Positions 8,488 through 17,635 are shown, counted from the first letter of the stretch. The stretch is 45,899 nucleotides of DNA from an uncultured Clostridium sp. (GCA_938036545.1 CALHQJ010000125.1:1-45899), one strand, 5' to 3'. A program made the numbers and translations. Notes: generated by a model not told the origin, from the sequence alone.

Positions 8488-9666
8488 ATGTCAGAAGCTA
8501 TGAAGATTTTAAAAAAGTTACACCGCTACAGCCTGGCTGCCGCTTTTCTGGTGTTTACGGGAACCATGGCCGTGTGGAATCTGCCTGGAGCAAAGAAAGC
8601 GGCAGAAACCAGCAGAGAAAAAAACTGGACAGAAATTTCCAAATCCCTGGAGCAGTATTACAGTGAAGATGTAAAAGGAAGATACCGGTTTATTGAGGGA
8701 AACGGCCTGGCTAAAAGACTGGCTTTTTTACGTACCTGCAACGATACGGTAAGGTTGGATAACGGCGATTTAGAGCGCCTTGGAAACCATTTTGATATAG
8801 AAGATACAACGGACAGCCTGATAAAGCTGAATGAATACTGTAAAGAACTGGATATTCCACTGCTCTGTGTGTTTGCTCCTTCTAAGGTGTGCCGCTATGA
8901 TACAGGGCTTCCCCTGGGAGTGCCGGATGAAGTGAATCCTGGCGCCGATCAGGTGATTGGAAGCCTGAAAGAAGCGGGGGTTTCCGTATTGGATTTGAGG
9001 GAAAGCCTTCACAAAGAAGGCCTGTCCCACGAGGAACTCTTTTTTCATACCGATCACCACTGGAATTTAGAAGGGGCGTTTTGGGGCTATCAGAAGCTGG
9101 CAGAACGTTTAAATGAGGATTACGGATATAATATTGGGGAAAGCCTGACGGATCGAAGCCGGTTTTGCCAAAAGGATTTTCCAAAAGGGTTCCTGGGTTC
9201 TTACGGAAAAAGAACTGGAAAATATTTTGGGGGAGTAGACGATATTTCTGTTATTCTGCCGGATTTCGAGACTCATCTTCGGATGGAGGTGCCAGACCGT
9301 AATTTGGTTCGGGAAGGGGATTTTTCAGAGGCAGTTCTGGACTGGAGCCAGATAACGGATTCCGGTTATTATGACGAAGGCCATATTCCTTATGCGGTTT
9401 ATATGGGAGACGATTATAATCTGGTCCGGCTTACCAATCAGGAAGCAGCGAATAAGAAAAAACTGCTGTTTTTAAAGGATTCCTTTGTCCGTCCGGCAGC
9501 CTGCTTTTTGAGTCTTGGAGTGGAGGAAGTAGAGGCTGTTGATTTAAGAGTGGAGCCTAAGATTTCTGTCAAAGATTATTTAAAAGAACATAAACCGGAT
9601 ACGGTTATATTGATGTACAGCGTGTGGGCGCTGAAGGACTACAATCTGATTGATTTTGGATTGTAA
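8488..9666 (+). CDS. DHHW/AlgX-like SGNH-type O-acetyltransferase partner
   Basis: A protein of up to 392 residues with one N-terminal membrane anchor (about residues 14-32) and an extracellular SGNH-like domain. The diagnostic motif FHTDHHWN places D189-H190-H191-W192. A candidate nucleophile S332 lies in FLKDSF. It is paired with the MBOAT gene, as in AlgI-AlgJ/X type systems where the membrane protein supplies acyl groups and this protein transfers them to the polymer. The start is uncertain: ATG 8488 or ATG 8500, both with weak ribosome sites, perhaps because a repeat element inserted just upstream. Confidence 0.85.
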   Translation: MSEAMKILKKLHRYSLAAAFLVFTGTMAVWNLPGAKKAAETSREKNWTEISKSLEQYYSEDVKGRYRFIEGNGLAKRLAFLRTCNDTVRLDNGDLERLGNHFDIEDTTDSLIKLNEYCKELDIPLLCVFAPSKVCRYDTGLPLGVPDEVNPGADQVIGSLKEAGVSVLDLRESLHKEGLSHEELFFHTDHHWNLEGAFWGYQKLAERLNEDYGYNIGESLTDRSRFCQKDFPKGFLGSYGKRTGKYFGGVDDISVILPDFETHLRMEVPDRNLVREGDFSEAVLDWSQITDSGYYDEGHIPYAVYMGDDYNLVRLTNQEAANKKKLLFLKDSFVRPAACFLSLGVEEVEAVDLRVEPKISVKDYLKEHKPDTVILMYSVWALKDYNLIDFGL

Positions 9667-9679
9667 TCTGTGCTATAGT
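9650..9679 (+). promoter_or_regulatory. Extended -10 promoter of hemB-hemL
   Basis: TTGATT (9650-9655) and TATAGT (9674-9679) are 18 bases apart, with TGC directly before the -10. This is the same extended element as at the metF promoter. The -35 lies in the last codons of the DHHW gene. Confidence 0.55.
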
Positions 9680-9717
9680 ATAAGACAGACTCATCATAAG
9701 AGAAAAGAGGATGCACC

Positions 9718-10704
9718 ATGATTGATTTAATTCAAAGACCGAGAAGGCTGCGTACCACCCCCCTTCTTCGGAAAATGGTTCGGGAAACCCGAATGGATAA
9801 ATCTTCTCTGATTTACCCCATGTTTGTTAAAGAAGGTACAAATATAAAAGAAGAGATTCCGACTATGCCAGGACAGTTTCGTTACAGTGTGGAGCGGCTG
9901 CCGGAAGCGCTGGAAGAGGTTGCAAAGGCAGGAGTTCCAAGCGTTATGCTGTTCGGCATTCCCGATCACAAAGACGCCTGTGGAAGCGGCGCTTATGCAG
10001 AAGACGGGATTATCCAGAAAGCATTTCGAAAGGCCAAAGAGAGCGTACCGGAATTGTATTACATTGGAGATGTGTGTATGTGCGAGTACACATCCCATGG
10101 ACACTGCGGCATTTTAAACGGCCAGTATGTGGATAATGATAAAACTCTGGACTCTCTGGCAAAGATTGCCCTGTCCCAGGTTCAGGCAGGCGCGGATATG
10201 GTAGCGCCGTCTGATATGATGGACGGACGAGTTGCCGCTATTCGGGAAATTTTAGATGACAATGGGTATGAGACCACTCCGATTATGTCTTATGCAGCAA
10301 AATATGCATCTGGGTTCTATGGTCCTTTCCGAGACGCAGCCGGTTCTGCACCGTCCTTTGGAGACAGAAAGAGCTACCAGATGGACTATCACAACCGGAA
10401 AGAAGCCTTAAAAGAAGTATTTTCCGACATCGAAGAAGGTGCGGACATCATTATGATTAAGCCGGCTCTGTCTTATCTGGATATTATTCGAGAAACTGCA
10501 GACGCCATTGACCTTCCGGTAGCTGCTTACAGCGTCAGCGGCGAGTATGCCATGATTAAGGCAGGAGCAAAGCTGGGATATATTGACGAAGACAATTTGA
10601 TCTGTGAAACAGCCACCAGCATTTATCGGGCAGGATGCAGCATTCTTTTGACCTATTATGCAAAAGAACTGGCAAAGTTCATGGATGAGGGGAGAATTGG
10701 GTAA
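9718..10704 (+). CDS. hemB: Delta-aminolevulinic acid dehydratase (porphobilinogen synthase)
   Basis: A 328-residue enzyme condensing two 5-aminolevulinates to porphobilinogen. The zinc triad is C120, C122 and C130 in CMCEYTSHGHCG, and the active-site lysines are K195 (YAAKYASGF) and K248 (IMIKPAL, Schiff base). The start has AGAGGA at good spacing. Its last base is the first base of the hemL start codon (TAATG), so the two are translationally coupled. Without the other hem genes in view, the product may feed cobalamin rather than heme; that is inference from the anaerobic, MetH-using context. Confidence 0.97.
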   Translation: MIDLIQRPRRLRTTPLLRKMVRETRMDKSSLIYPMFVKEGTNIKEEIPTMPGQFRYSVERLPEALEEVAKAGVPSVMLFGIPDHKDACGSGAYAEDGIIQKAFRKAKESVPELYYIGDVCMCEYTSHGHCGILNGQYVDNDKTLDSLAKIALSQVQAGADMVAPSDMMDGRVAAIREILDDNGYETTPIMSYAAKYASGFYGPFRDAAGSAPSFGDRKSYQMDYHNRKEALKEVFSDIEEGADIIMIKPALSYLDIIRETADAIDLPVAAYSVSGEYAMIKAGAKLGYIDEDNLICETATSIYRAGCSILLTYYAKELAKFMDEGRIG

Positions 10705-11987
10705 TGACAAAATCAGAACAGTTATTTAGTGAAGCGGTAAATTTGATGCCAGGCGGCGTCAACAGTCCTGTCCGGGCATTTCGGGCAGTAGGCAGCAGCC
10801 CCAGGTTTATTGAGCGGGCCAGAGGTCCTTATGTATGGGATGTAGACGGCAACCGCTATATTGATTATATTGGTTCCTGGGGACCTATGATTTTGGGACA
10901 TAACCATCCGGCAGTTTATGAGGCAGTGGTAAAGGCTGCGGAAAAAGGATTAAGCTTTGGTGCGGCAACGGGAATCGAAGTTCAGGTGGCAGAACTGATT
11001 AAAGAGATGGTTCCTTCTATGGAAATGATGCGTATGGTCAATTCCGGAACCGAGGCCGTTATGTCTGCAGTCCGCCTTGCAAGAGGATTTACAGGACGCA
11101 ATAAGATATTAAAATTTGCAGGCTGTTACCACGGACATTCTGATTCCATGCTGGTAAAGGCCGGTTCCGGCGCTATGACCAGTGGGATTCCGGACAGCTT
11201 AGGTGTTCCGGCAGGATGTGCAGAGGACACTTTGACAGCAGTTTATAATGATCCATCCAGTGTAGAAAAGCTGTTTGAACAGTATCAAGGACAGATTGCA
11301 GCCGTAATTTTAGAGCCGGTTGCAGGCAATATGGGACTGGTTCCTCCGAAAGAAGGCTTTTTACAGGCTATGCGGGACATTTGTACCAGAGAAGGTGCAC
11401 TGCTGATTTTTGACGAAGTAATTACCGGATTCCGGTTAAGCAAGGCCGGAGCCCAGGGATATTTTGGAATTACCCCTGATCTAAGCACCTTTGGAAAGAT
11501 TATCGGCGGAGGCATGCCGGTAGGATGCTACGGTGGACGCAGAGAACTGATGGAGTTGGTAGCGCCATTAGGCGGCGTGTACCAGGCAGGTACCTTAAGC
11601 GGCAATCCGGTAGCCATGTCTGCAGGACTTGCAGAGCTTACCATGCTAAATGAGCATCCGGAGATTTATGAATATATCAACGGATTAGGCGATTACTACC
11701 GTACCAGTGTAAAGAAGCTGTTTGAAAAGTACGGAAAGAACTGGCAGGTAAATGGAGTAGGTTCTTTAAGCTGTATCTTCTTTACTGAACGTCCGGTTTA
11801 TAATTACGAGGATGCCAAGACTGCTGATACAGCAGAATTTGGCCGTTATTTCAACCATATGATTACCAACGGCGTCAGCATGGCTCCGTCTCAGTTTGAA
11901 TCCATTTTCATATCCAATGCCCATACCAGGGAACTAATTGATATTACCATGGATATTTTAGGGGAGTATCTGGAAGAGCAGCAGTAA
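10704..11987 (+). CDS. hemL: Glutamate-1-semialdehyde 2,1-aminomutase
   Basis: A 427-residue PLP enzyme converting glutamate-1-semialdehyde to 5-aminolevulinate, the substrate of HemB. The N-terminal signature LMPGGVNSPVRAF is present, as are the substrate-gating NSGTEAVMSA loop and the PLP lysine K265 in STFGKIIGGGMPVG. Length is typical. It starts at the overlapping TAATG with hemB. A repeat fragment and then a terminator-like hairpin follow the gene. Confidence 0.97.
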   Translation: MTKSEQLFSEAVNLMPGGVNSPVRAFRAVGSSPRFIERARGPYVWDVDGNRYIDYIGSWGPMILGHNHPAVYEAVVKAAEKGLSFGAATGIEVQVAELIKEMVPSMEMMRMVNSGTEAVMSAVRLARGFTGRNKILKFAGCYHGHSDSMLVKAGSGAMTSGIPDSLGVPAGCAEDTLTAVYNDPSSVEKLFEQYQGQIAAVILEPVAGNMGLVPPKEGFLQAMRDICTREGALLIFDEVITGFRLSKAGAQGYFGITPDLSTFGKIIGGGMPVGCYGGRRELMELVAPLGGVYQAGTLSGNPVAMSAGLAELTMLNEHPEIYEYINGLGDYYRTSVKKLFEKYGKNWQVNGVGSLSCIFFTERPVYNYEDAKTADTAEFGRYFNHMITNGVSMAPSQFESIFISNAHTRELIDITMDILGEYLEEQQ

Positions 11988-12027
11988 CAAAATCCGGTTT
12001 GCTGACAATCATATAATGGAATTTATC

Positions 12028-12051
12028 GTACCAGTTTGGCTAAACTGTTAC
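12028..12051 (+). mobile_element. Micro inverted repeat, probable remnant of the GTAAC family (copy H)
   Basis: GTACCAGTTT-GGCT-AAACTGTTAC is a 24-bp near-perfect palindrome with the family's GTA-C...GTTAC ends. Flanking octamers AATTTATC and GATTTATA agree at six of eight positions. It may instead be an unrelated short hairpin downstream of hemL. Confidence 0.4.
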
Positions 12052-12066
12052 GATTTATAAAAGAAA

Positions 12067-12095
12067 GGGCTTGCGGCGATTATGGCTGCAGGCCC
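12067..12095 (+). terminator. Probable terminator hairpin after hemL
   Basis: GGGCTTGCGGC pairs with GCTGCAGGCCC (two wobble pairs) around a short loop. Only TGTATTGT follows, so the T-run is poor. Confidence 0.5.
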
Positions 12096-12111
12096 TGTAT
12101 TGTATGAAAGA

Positions 12112-12198
12112 GATCAGCGTGCAAGAAGTGTTGGGCATCCCCCTATGAAGATTTCAACGCTTTTTTCTGTCTGAATCTTCGCATGACTGAATTGCTGC
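12112..12198 (-). mobile_element. Decayed GTAAC element overlapping the yihY 3' end (copy C)
   Basis: Read on the minus strand, it starts GCAGCAATTCAGTCATGC then GAAGATTCAGACAGAAAAAA, matching the right half of the complete copy at 39990-40141. About 30 central bases are lost, after which it resumes with AATCTTCATAGGG and ACTTCTTG. The distal arm is eroded, so the 12112 end is approximate. Flanks ATAAAAGT and ATGAAAGA agree at six of eight positions. It encodes the last residues and stop of the yihY-family gene. Confidence 0.7.
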
Positions 12199-12999
12199 AT
12201 AAAAGTAATTAATCTCAGCTCCTAAAAATAACGTGCAGATGCAGCAGTACAGCCACAGCATCAGCAGTACAACCGCCGTCAGACTTCCATAGGTGTAGGA
12301 AAACTGGTTAAAATATCGGAAGTAAATGGAAAAGCCAAAGGAGATTCCGATCCAGCACAGGGTAGAAAATAATGCGCCGGGGATTTGCTCACGCCAGCAA
12401 AGATCACGGTTTGGAACAAAGGTATACAGTCCGGTAAAACAAAAGATTAGGGTTCCCAGGGATAGCAGAGTTCGGACATTTATGATATACTGAGTAATGG
12501 ATGCTAGGAACGGAAAAACCCTGAGAATGAACCGGCTGAGGGTATCGCCAAATACCAGAAGTACAAGGGAAAGGATACAGACCAGGATGAATACAATGGT
12601 GTATCCGGAACAGATGATACGGGTTATCAGGTACCCTCTGTGAGACTGGTCACCTTGAATCCGGTTTAATCCCTTTGCAATGCCAAGCATTCCTTTGGAA
12701 GCCGACCACAAAGCGGCCAGGGCAGACAGGGAAAGCAGGGCAATGGGCGATTCGGTATATAAGCTGTTTACCAGGCTGAATAGGATCTGGCTGAACTGAT
12801 GGGGGATAATGGGTCCCAGAAGCTCCAGCAGATCGGTTTGGCTGATGCTTGGAATGACCTGAATAATCGACAGCAGCAGCATGGTAAAGGGAAAGGCGGC
12901 CATAATAATGAAAAATGATGCCTGGGCGGCATAAACCGTGATCTCATCAGATATATATTTTTTAATAATCCGCTGTCCATACAGCAGGCAAGTCAGCAT
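12154..12999 (-). CDS. YihY/BrkB family inner membrane protein
   Basis: A 281-residue protein with about six membrane segments, matching the YihY/BrkB family (once miscalled RNase BN). Recognisable parts are the N-terminal YAAQASFFIIMAAFPF helix and the late FYAYGSLTAVVLLMLWLYCC-like helices, where the sequence reads YGSLTAVVLLMLWLYC. GGAGCG precedes the ATG. The final 14 residues (AAIQSCEDSDRKKR) and the stop codon are encoded by a repeat element, so the native tail has been replaced or extended. Function is poorly known in the family. Confidence 0.9.
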   Translation of the reverse strand: MLTCLLYGQRIIKKYISDEITVYAAQASFFIIMAAFPFTMLLLSIIQVIPSISQTDLLELLGPIIPHQFSQILFSLVNSLYTESPIALLSLSALAALWSASKGMLGIAKGLNRIQGDQSHRGYLITRIICSGYTIVFILVCILSLVLLVFGDTLSRFILRVFPFLASITQYIINVRTLLSLGTLIFCFTGLYTFVPNRDLCWREQIPGALFSTLCWIGISFGFSIYFRYFNQFSYTYGSLTAVVLLMLWLYCCICTLFLGAEINYFYAAIQSCEDSDRKKR

Positions 13000-13046
13000 A
13001 GAAACGCTCCTTTAATAAAAGTTTTGTTGACTTAAGCGCATATTCC

Positions 13047-13088
13047 GTAACAGTTCAGCTATGCGAAGATGCATGGCTGAACTGTTAC
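13047..13088 (+). mobile_element. Short GTAAC inverted-repeat element (copy D)
   Basis: An 18-bp arm GTAACAGTTCAGCTATGC, a GAAGAT loop and GCATGGCTGAACTGTTAC form an almost perfect hairpin with one G-T pair. Flanking octamers CATATTCC and CATATTTC match at seven of eight positions, consistent with target-site duplication. It lies between the divergent yihY and ABC exporter genes. Confidence 0.8.
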
Positions 13089-13199
13089 CATATTTCAGCG
13101 CTGGGGGCTGGTAAAAATATACCACGCTCTGGAAAAAATAACAAGGCCTGTTAAGGATATGGGCATCCGTATAAACAGCTTTTTTGGAGGAATTACAGT

Positions 13200-14948
13200 A
13201 TGAAAAGACTTCTAGGGTATATGAAGCGATACCGCAGGGAGAGTATAATCGCCCCATTGTTTAAAATGCTGGAAGCAAGTTTTGAACTTTTTGTGCCGCT
13301 GGTAGTAGCCAGCATGATAGACGTAGGAATACGAGGGCAGGACAGCGCTTATATATTAAAAATGGGCGCTTTGCTGGCAGGACTTGCGATAATCGGGATT
13401 GCCTGTTCTCTGACAGCTCAATATTTTGCGGCTAAGGCGGCAATTGGCGCAGGGACTGCTTTAAGAAATGATTTATTTGCCCATATTAATAAACTTTCTT
13501 ATACAGAGATTGACACGGTGGGAACCTCAACCCTGATTACCCGTATGACCGGCGATATTAATACAGTACAAAATGGCGTTAATATGGTTCTCCGCCTGTT
13601 TTTGCGCTCTCCCTTTGTGGTTTTTGGCGCCATGATTATGGCCTTTACCGTAGATGTAAAAGGGGCGCTGGTATTCGCCTGTGCCATTCCTTTGCTGTCT
13701 TTGGTAGTATTCGGTATTCTTCTTATCAGTATGCCGTTATATAAAAAGGTACAGAAGCAATTGGATCAGGTAACATTGTCGACGAGAGAAAACCTGTTGG
13801 GGGTTCGTGTGATTCGGGCGTTTAACCGGCAGGACAGCGAGTCCAGACGATTTAAGGAAGAAAACAGCCTTCTGGTGAAATCCCAGATCTTTGTGGGAAA
13901 GATTGCCGCTTTGTTAAATCCGGTGACCTATGTGATTATTAATCTGGCAATTGTAGTCCTGATTTGGACAGGTGCAAAGCAGGTTGACGCAGGTATTTTG
14001 TCACAGGGAAAGGTTGTGGCCTTAGTCAACTATATGTCTCAGATTTTAGTAGAATTAATTAAACTGGCAAACCTGATTATTTTAATTTCAAAGGCCATGG
14101 CCAGCATGAAGAGGGTAGACAGTGTATTTGAAATTCAGCCAGGCATTACGGAAAATGCGGCACAGCAGTCAAATTCCCAGGCGAAGGCAAAAGAGGCAGC
14201 CGGCTCTGAACCTAAGGTGGAATTTTCCAACGTAACTTTTACCTATGAGGGGGCAAAAGAGCCGTCTTTGACTGATATATCCTTTACCGCCATGGCTGGT
14301 GAAACCATTGGCATTATAGGAGGAACCGGATCGGGAAAATCTACTTTGGTCAATCTGATTCCCAGATTTTACGATGCAGGAAGCGGCACAGTTTTATTGG
14401 ATGGACAGAAGATTACAGAGCTGAAATTGGGAGAACTGCGGGAGAAAATCGGAGTAGTTCCTCAGAAAGCAGTACTGTTTAAAGGAAGCTTAAGAGAAAA
14501 TATGCAGTGGGGCAAAAAGGATGCATCGGATGAAGAAATCTGGAGCGCTTTAAAGACTGCCCAGGCCAAAGAATTTATTGAGGAAAAGGGCATGGGGCTG
14601 GATTTTGACGTCAGCCAGGGCGGCCGCAATTTATCAGGAGGCCAGCGCCAGAGGCTGACCATTGCCAGAGCTTTAGTGCGTCAGCCGGAGATTTTAATTA
14701 TGGATGACAGTGCGTCAGCCCTGGATTTTGCTACGGATGCAAGGCTGCGTAAAGCAATTAAAGAAGACACCCGGAATATGACTGTATTTCTTGTTTCCCA
14801 GAGGGCAGCCACGGTTAAACATGCAGACCGGATTCTGGTATTAGATGACGGAAAGCTGGCAGGAGCTGGAACCCATGAGGAATTATTCCGATCCTGCGAC
14901 GTTTATCGGGAAATCTGTCTGTCCCAGTTATCAAAAGAGGAGGTGTAG
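13200..14948 (+). CDS. ABC exporter half-transporter with degenerate ATPase site
   Basis: A 582-residue fusion of six membrane helices and an ABC ATPase. Walker A has K380 (GGTGSGKST) and the signature LSGGQRQR is canonical. Walker B is IMDDSASALD, with D503 in place of the catalytic glutamate, and the switch position is Q534 (SQRAA) instead of histidine. Those substitutions mark the degenerate-site subunit of heterodimeric multidrug exporters such as BmrCD or TM287/288. The next gene, also 582 residues and four bases away, supplies the complementary half. GGAGG precedes the ATG. The substrate is unknown; drug or lipid export is a family inference. Confidence 0.93.
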   Translation: MKRLLGYMKRYRRESIIAPLFKMLEASFELFVPLVVASMIDVGIRGQDSAYILKMGALLAGLAIIGIACSLTAQYFAAKAAIGAGTALRNDLFAHINKLSYTEIDTVGTSTLITRMTGDINTVQNGVNMVLRLFLRSPFVVFGAMIMAFTVDVKGALVFACAIPLLSLVVFGILLISMPLYKKVQKQLDQVTLSTRENLLGVRVIRAFNRQDSESRRFKEENSLLVKSQIFVGKIAALLNPVTYVIINLAIVVLIWTGAKQVDAGILSQGKVVALVNYMSQILVELIKLANLIILISKAMASMKRVDSVFEIQPGITENAAQQSNSQAKAKEAAGSEPKVEFSNVTFTYEGAKEPSLTDISFTAMAGETIGIIGGTGSGKSTLVNLIPRFYDAGSGTVLLDGQKITELKLGELREKIGVVPQKAVLFKGSLRENMQWGKKDASDEEIWSALKTAQAKEFIEEKGMGLDFDVSQGGRNLSGGQRQRLTIARALVRQPEILIMDDSASALDFATDARLRKAIKEDTRNMTVFLVSQRAATVKHADRILVLDDGKLAGAGTHEELFRSCDVYREICLSQLSKEEV

Positions 14949-14952
14949 CAGC

Positions 14953-16701
14953 ATGAGGAGTAAGAAAAACCAGGAGACCTTAAAGCGCATTCTGATATAT
15001 ATCCGCCAGTACAAATGGCAGGTAGGAATCTCTCTGGCACTGGCTCTGGTCATTGTGGCGCTGACCTTGTATGTGCCGATTTTAATCGGTCAGGCTGTGG
15101 ATGTAATTGTGAGTCAAGGAAATGTGGATTTTTCCAGGCTGACGGAGATTTTGGAAAAAATCGGAGTATCGGTGGGAGTAACGGCTCTGGCTCAGTGGCT
15201 GATGAACCACATCAACAACAAGATTACTTACCAGGTTGTAATGGACATTCGTACCCAGGCATTTGAACGGTTGGAGCATCTGCCAATCAGCTATATTGAC
15301 AGCCATACTTCCGGAGACGTTTTAAGCAGGGTGATTACAGACGTAGATCAGTTTTCCGAAGGCCTTTTAATGGGATTTACTCAATTATTTACGGGAGTTA
15401 TGACCATTCTTGGAACGCTTTTGTTTATGCTGTCTGTCAATCCGTGGATTACTGCAGTCGTGGTAATTCTGACCCCTCTTTCTCTGGTGGTGGCGGCCTT
15501 TATTGCAAGAAAAACCTATACTATGTTTAAACACCAGTCTGAGACCAGAGGCGAGCTGACAGGGCTTGTGGATGAGATGCTGGGAAATTTAAAAGTTGTT
15601 CAGGCATTTGGACACGGAGATGAGGCACAGAAAAAGTTTGAGGAAATTAACAACCGTCTGGCTGGATATAGCTTAAAGGCTACCTTTTTTTCCTCCATTA
15701 CCAATCCGGCCACCCGATTTGTCAACAGCATGGTTTATGCAGCAGTAGGCCTAACCGGTTCTTTTGCGGCCATAAAAGGAATGATTTCCATCGGACAGCT
15801 GACCAGCTTTTTAAGCTATGCCAATCAGTATACCAAGCCTTTTAACGAGATTTCCGGAGTGGTTACAGAGCTGCAGAATGCGTTGGTCTCTGCTTCTCGT
15901 GTGTTTGCTTTAATTGACCAGGAAGCCGTTCCAGAGGATGCTGCAGATGCAGTAACTCTTACCCATGCAGAGGGAAATGTAGAACTTCAGCATGTAGATT
16001 TTTCTTATAATCCGGAAGTAAAATTGATTGAAAACTTCAATCTTCAGGTAGAACCTGGAAAACGGGTTGCCATTGTAGGGCCTACCGGATGCGGAAAAAC
16101 TACAGTAATTAATCTGCTGATGCGTTTTTATGATGTAAACAGCGGAAGCATTCAGGTAGACGGCCATGATATCCGGAATATTACCAGAGAGAGCCTGCGT
16201 TCCAGTTATGGCATGGTACTTCAGGAAACGTGGCTGAAATCCGGCACCATACGGGAAAATATTGCTTATGGAAAGCCGGACGCTTCTATGGAGGAGATTA
16301 TCAAAGCTGCAAAAGAAGCCCATGCAGACAGCTTTATCCGAAAGATGCCTCAGGGCTATGATACGGTTATCAGCGAAGATGGAGGAAATCTTTCACAGGG
16401 ACAGAAACAGCTTCTGTGTATTGCCAGAGTCATGCTGTGCCTGCCTCCTATGTTGATTTTAGACGAGGCAACCTCTTCCATTGATACCCGTACGGAAATA
16501 CGGATTCAAAAGGCATTTGCCAAGATGATGGAGGGGCGGACCAGCTTTATCGTAGCCCACCGGTTATCTACCATCAAAGAAGCGGATATTATTTTAGTTA
16601 TGGAATCCGGCCATATTGTAGAGCAGGGAAGACATGAAGAGCTGTTAGCAAAAGGAGGCTTTTACGCCAAACTTTACAACAGCCAGTTTGCGGTTTCCTG
16701 A
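14953..16701 (+). CDS. ABC exporter half-transporter with catalytic ATPase site
   Basis: A 582-residue partner of the preceding gene. Walker A has K382 (GPTGCGKTT), Walker B is LDEATSSID with catalytic E505, and the switch histidine is H536 (AHRLST). Its signature is LSQGQ rather than LSGGQ. In the heterodimer that sequence faces the Walker A/B of the first subunit, so both defects fall in the same composite site. AGGAGGTG lies inside the end of the upstream gene, directing the ATG at 14953; an upstream in-frame ATG at 14845 lies within the first gene and is unlikely. The gene converges on nfo with a nine-base gap. Confidence 0.95.
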   Translation: MRSKKNQETLKRILIYIRQYKWQVGISLALALVIVALTLYVPILIGQAVDVIVSQGNVDFSRLTEILEKIGVSVGVTALAQWLMNHINNKITYQVVMDIRTQAFERLEHLPISYIDSHTSGDVLSRVITDVDQFSEGLLMGFTQLFTGVMTILGTLLFMLSVNPWITAVVVILTPLSLVVAAFIARKTYTMFKHQSETRGELTGLVDEMLGNLKVVQAFGHGDEAQKKFEEINNRLAGYSLKATFFSSITNPATRFVNSMVYAAVGLTGSFAAIKGMISIGQLTSFLSYANQYTKPFNEISGVVTELQNALVSASRVFALIDQEAVPEDAADAVTLTHAEGNVELQHVDFSYNPEVKLIENFNLQVEPGKRVAIVGPTGCGKTTVINLLMRFYDVNSGSIQVDGHDIRNITRESLRSSYGMVLQETWLKSGTIRENIAYGKPDASMEEIIKAAKEAHADSFIRKMPQGYDTVISEDGGNLSQGQKQLLCIARVMLCLPPMLILDEATSSIDTRTEIRIQKAFAKMMEGRTSFIVAHRLSTIKEADIILVMESGHIVEQGRHEELLAKGGFYAKLYNSQFAVS

Positions 16702-16710
16702 TTAGAGAGT

Positions 16711-17550
16711 TTAATCGTGAACCTTTGTTTTCAGCAGTTGGATTTCTCTGCCATGGCCTTCTAAATCCTGAGGGGTTTCCAGGATAAAAGGAAGATGCTT
16801 TAATTTTGGATGATTGATGATATTGCAGATTCCTTCCAGTCCCAGATGCCCCTCGCCAATGGAGGCGTGGCGGTCTTTTCTGCTATTGCAGGCATTTTGG
16901 CTGTCATTGAGATGAAAGGCTTTGACTTTCGAAAGGCCAATAACGGAATCCAGTTCATCCAGGGTTTTATCCAGAGATTCTAATAAGTCGTATCCAGCGT
17001 CCCAGATGTGGCAGGAATCTAGACAGATTCCCAGCTTCGGGTGAAGCGCAGGGTCGGTTTTATCTAAAATCACAGCCAGTTCCTCAAAGGTACGGCCGAT
17101 TTCCGTGCCTTTTCCGGACATCGTTTCCAACAGCACGGTAGTAGGCTGATCTGGAGTCATACAGGAATTTAACATCTGACTGATGTAATCCGTTCCGATG
17201 GCAAGCCCCTGCCCTAAATGACTGCCAGGATGAAAGTTATAGTAGTTGCCTGGGATATAGCTCATAAGGGTTAAATCCTCGGCAAACATTTCTGCCGCCA
17301 GCTTCCGCAGTCCTGCGTCTTTGGAACAGGCATTTAAGGTGTATGGGGCATGGCCTACAATGGGGGCAAACCGATGCTCTTTCATAAATTCATGGAATGC
17401 CGTCAGATCCGGAATATTTAAGGGCTTTGATTTACTTCCTCTGGGATTTCGGGCAAAAAACTGCAAGGTATTGGCGCCGATGGAAAGGGCATCTTTTCCC
17501 ATGCGCAGATAGCCTTTGGCAGAAGAAACGTGAGTACCAATTGAAAACAT
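16711..17550 (-). CDS. nfo: Endonuclease IV (AP endonuclease)
   Basis: A 279-residue TIM-barrel enzyme with a trinuclear zinc site that cuts DNA 5' of abasic sites. The family features are visible: SIGTHVSSAKG at the start, GHAPYTLN, NFHPGSHLG, LLETMSGKG, CLDSCHIWDAGYD and the C-terminal HASIGEGHLG. The start at 17550 follows GAAAGGAG at ideal spacing; an in-frame start 23 codons upstream (17619) lacks family similarity. Confidence 0.96.
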   Translation of the reverse strand: MFSIGTHVSSAKGYLRMGKDALSIGANTLQFFARNPRGSKSKPLNIPDLTAFHEFMKEHRFAPIVGHAPYTLNACSKDAGLRKLAAEMFAEDLTLMSYIPGNYYNFHPGSHLGQGLAIGTDYISQMLNSCMTPDQPTTVLLETMSGKGTEIGRTFEELAVILDKTDPALHPKLGICLDSCHIWDAGYDLLESLDKTLDELDSVIGLSKVKAFHLNDSQNACNSRKDRHASIGEGHLGLEGICNIINHPKLKHLPFILETPQDLEGHGREIQLLKTKVHD

Positions 17551-17635
17551 AAAAACTCCTTTCATAGAGCGGACGTCTGTACACGTTAGTATAGGGAGTT
17601 TAAAAGGCTGTGTCAACAAGCAGAAGGAGATGGAT

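Noticed and set aside
17551..17619. 23-codon extension of endonuclease IV
   Set aside because: No family similarity; the ribosome site GAAAGGAG points to 17550.
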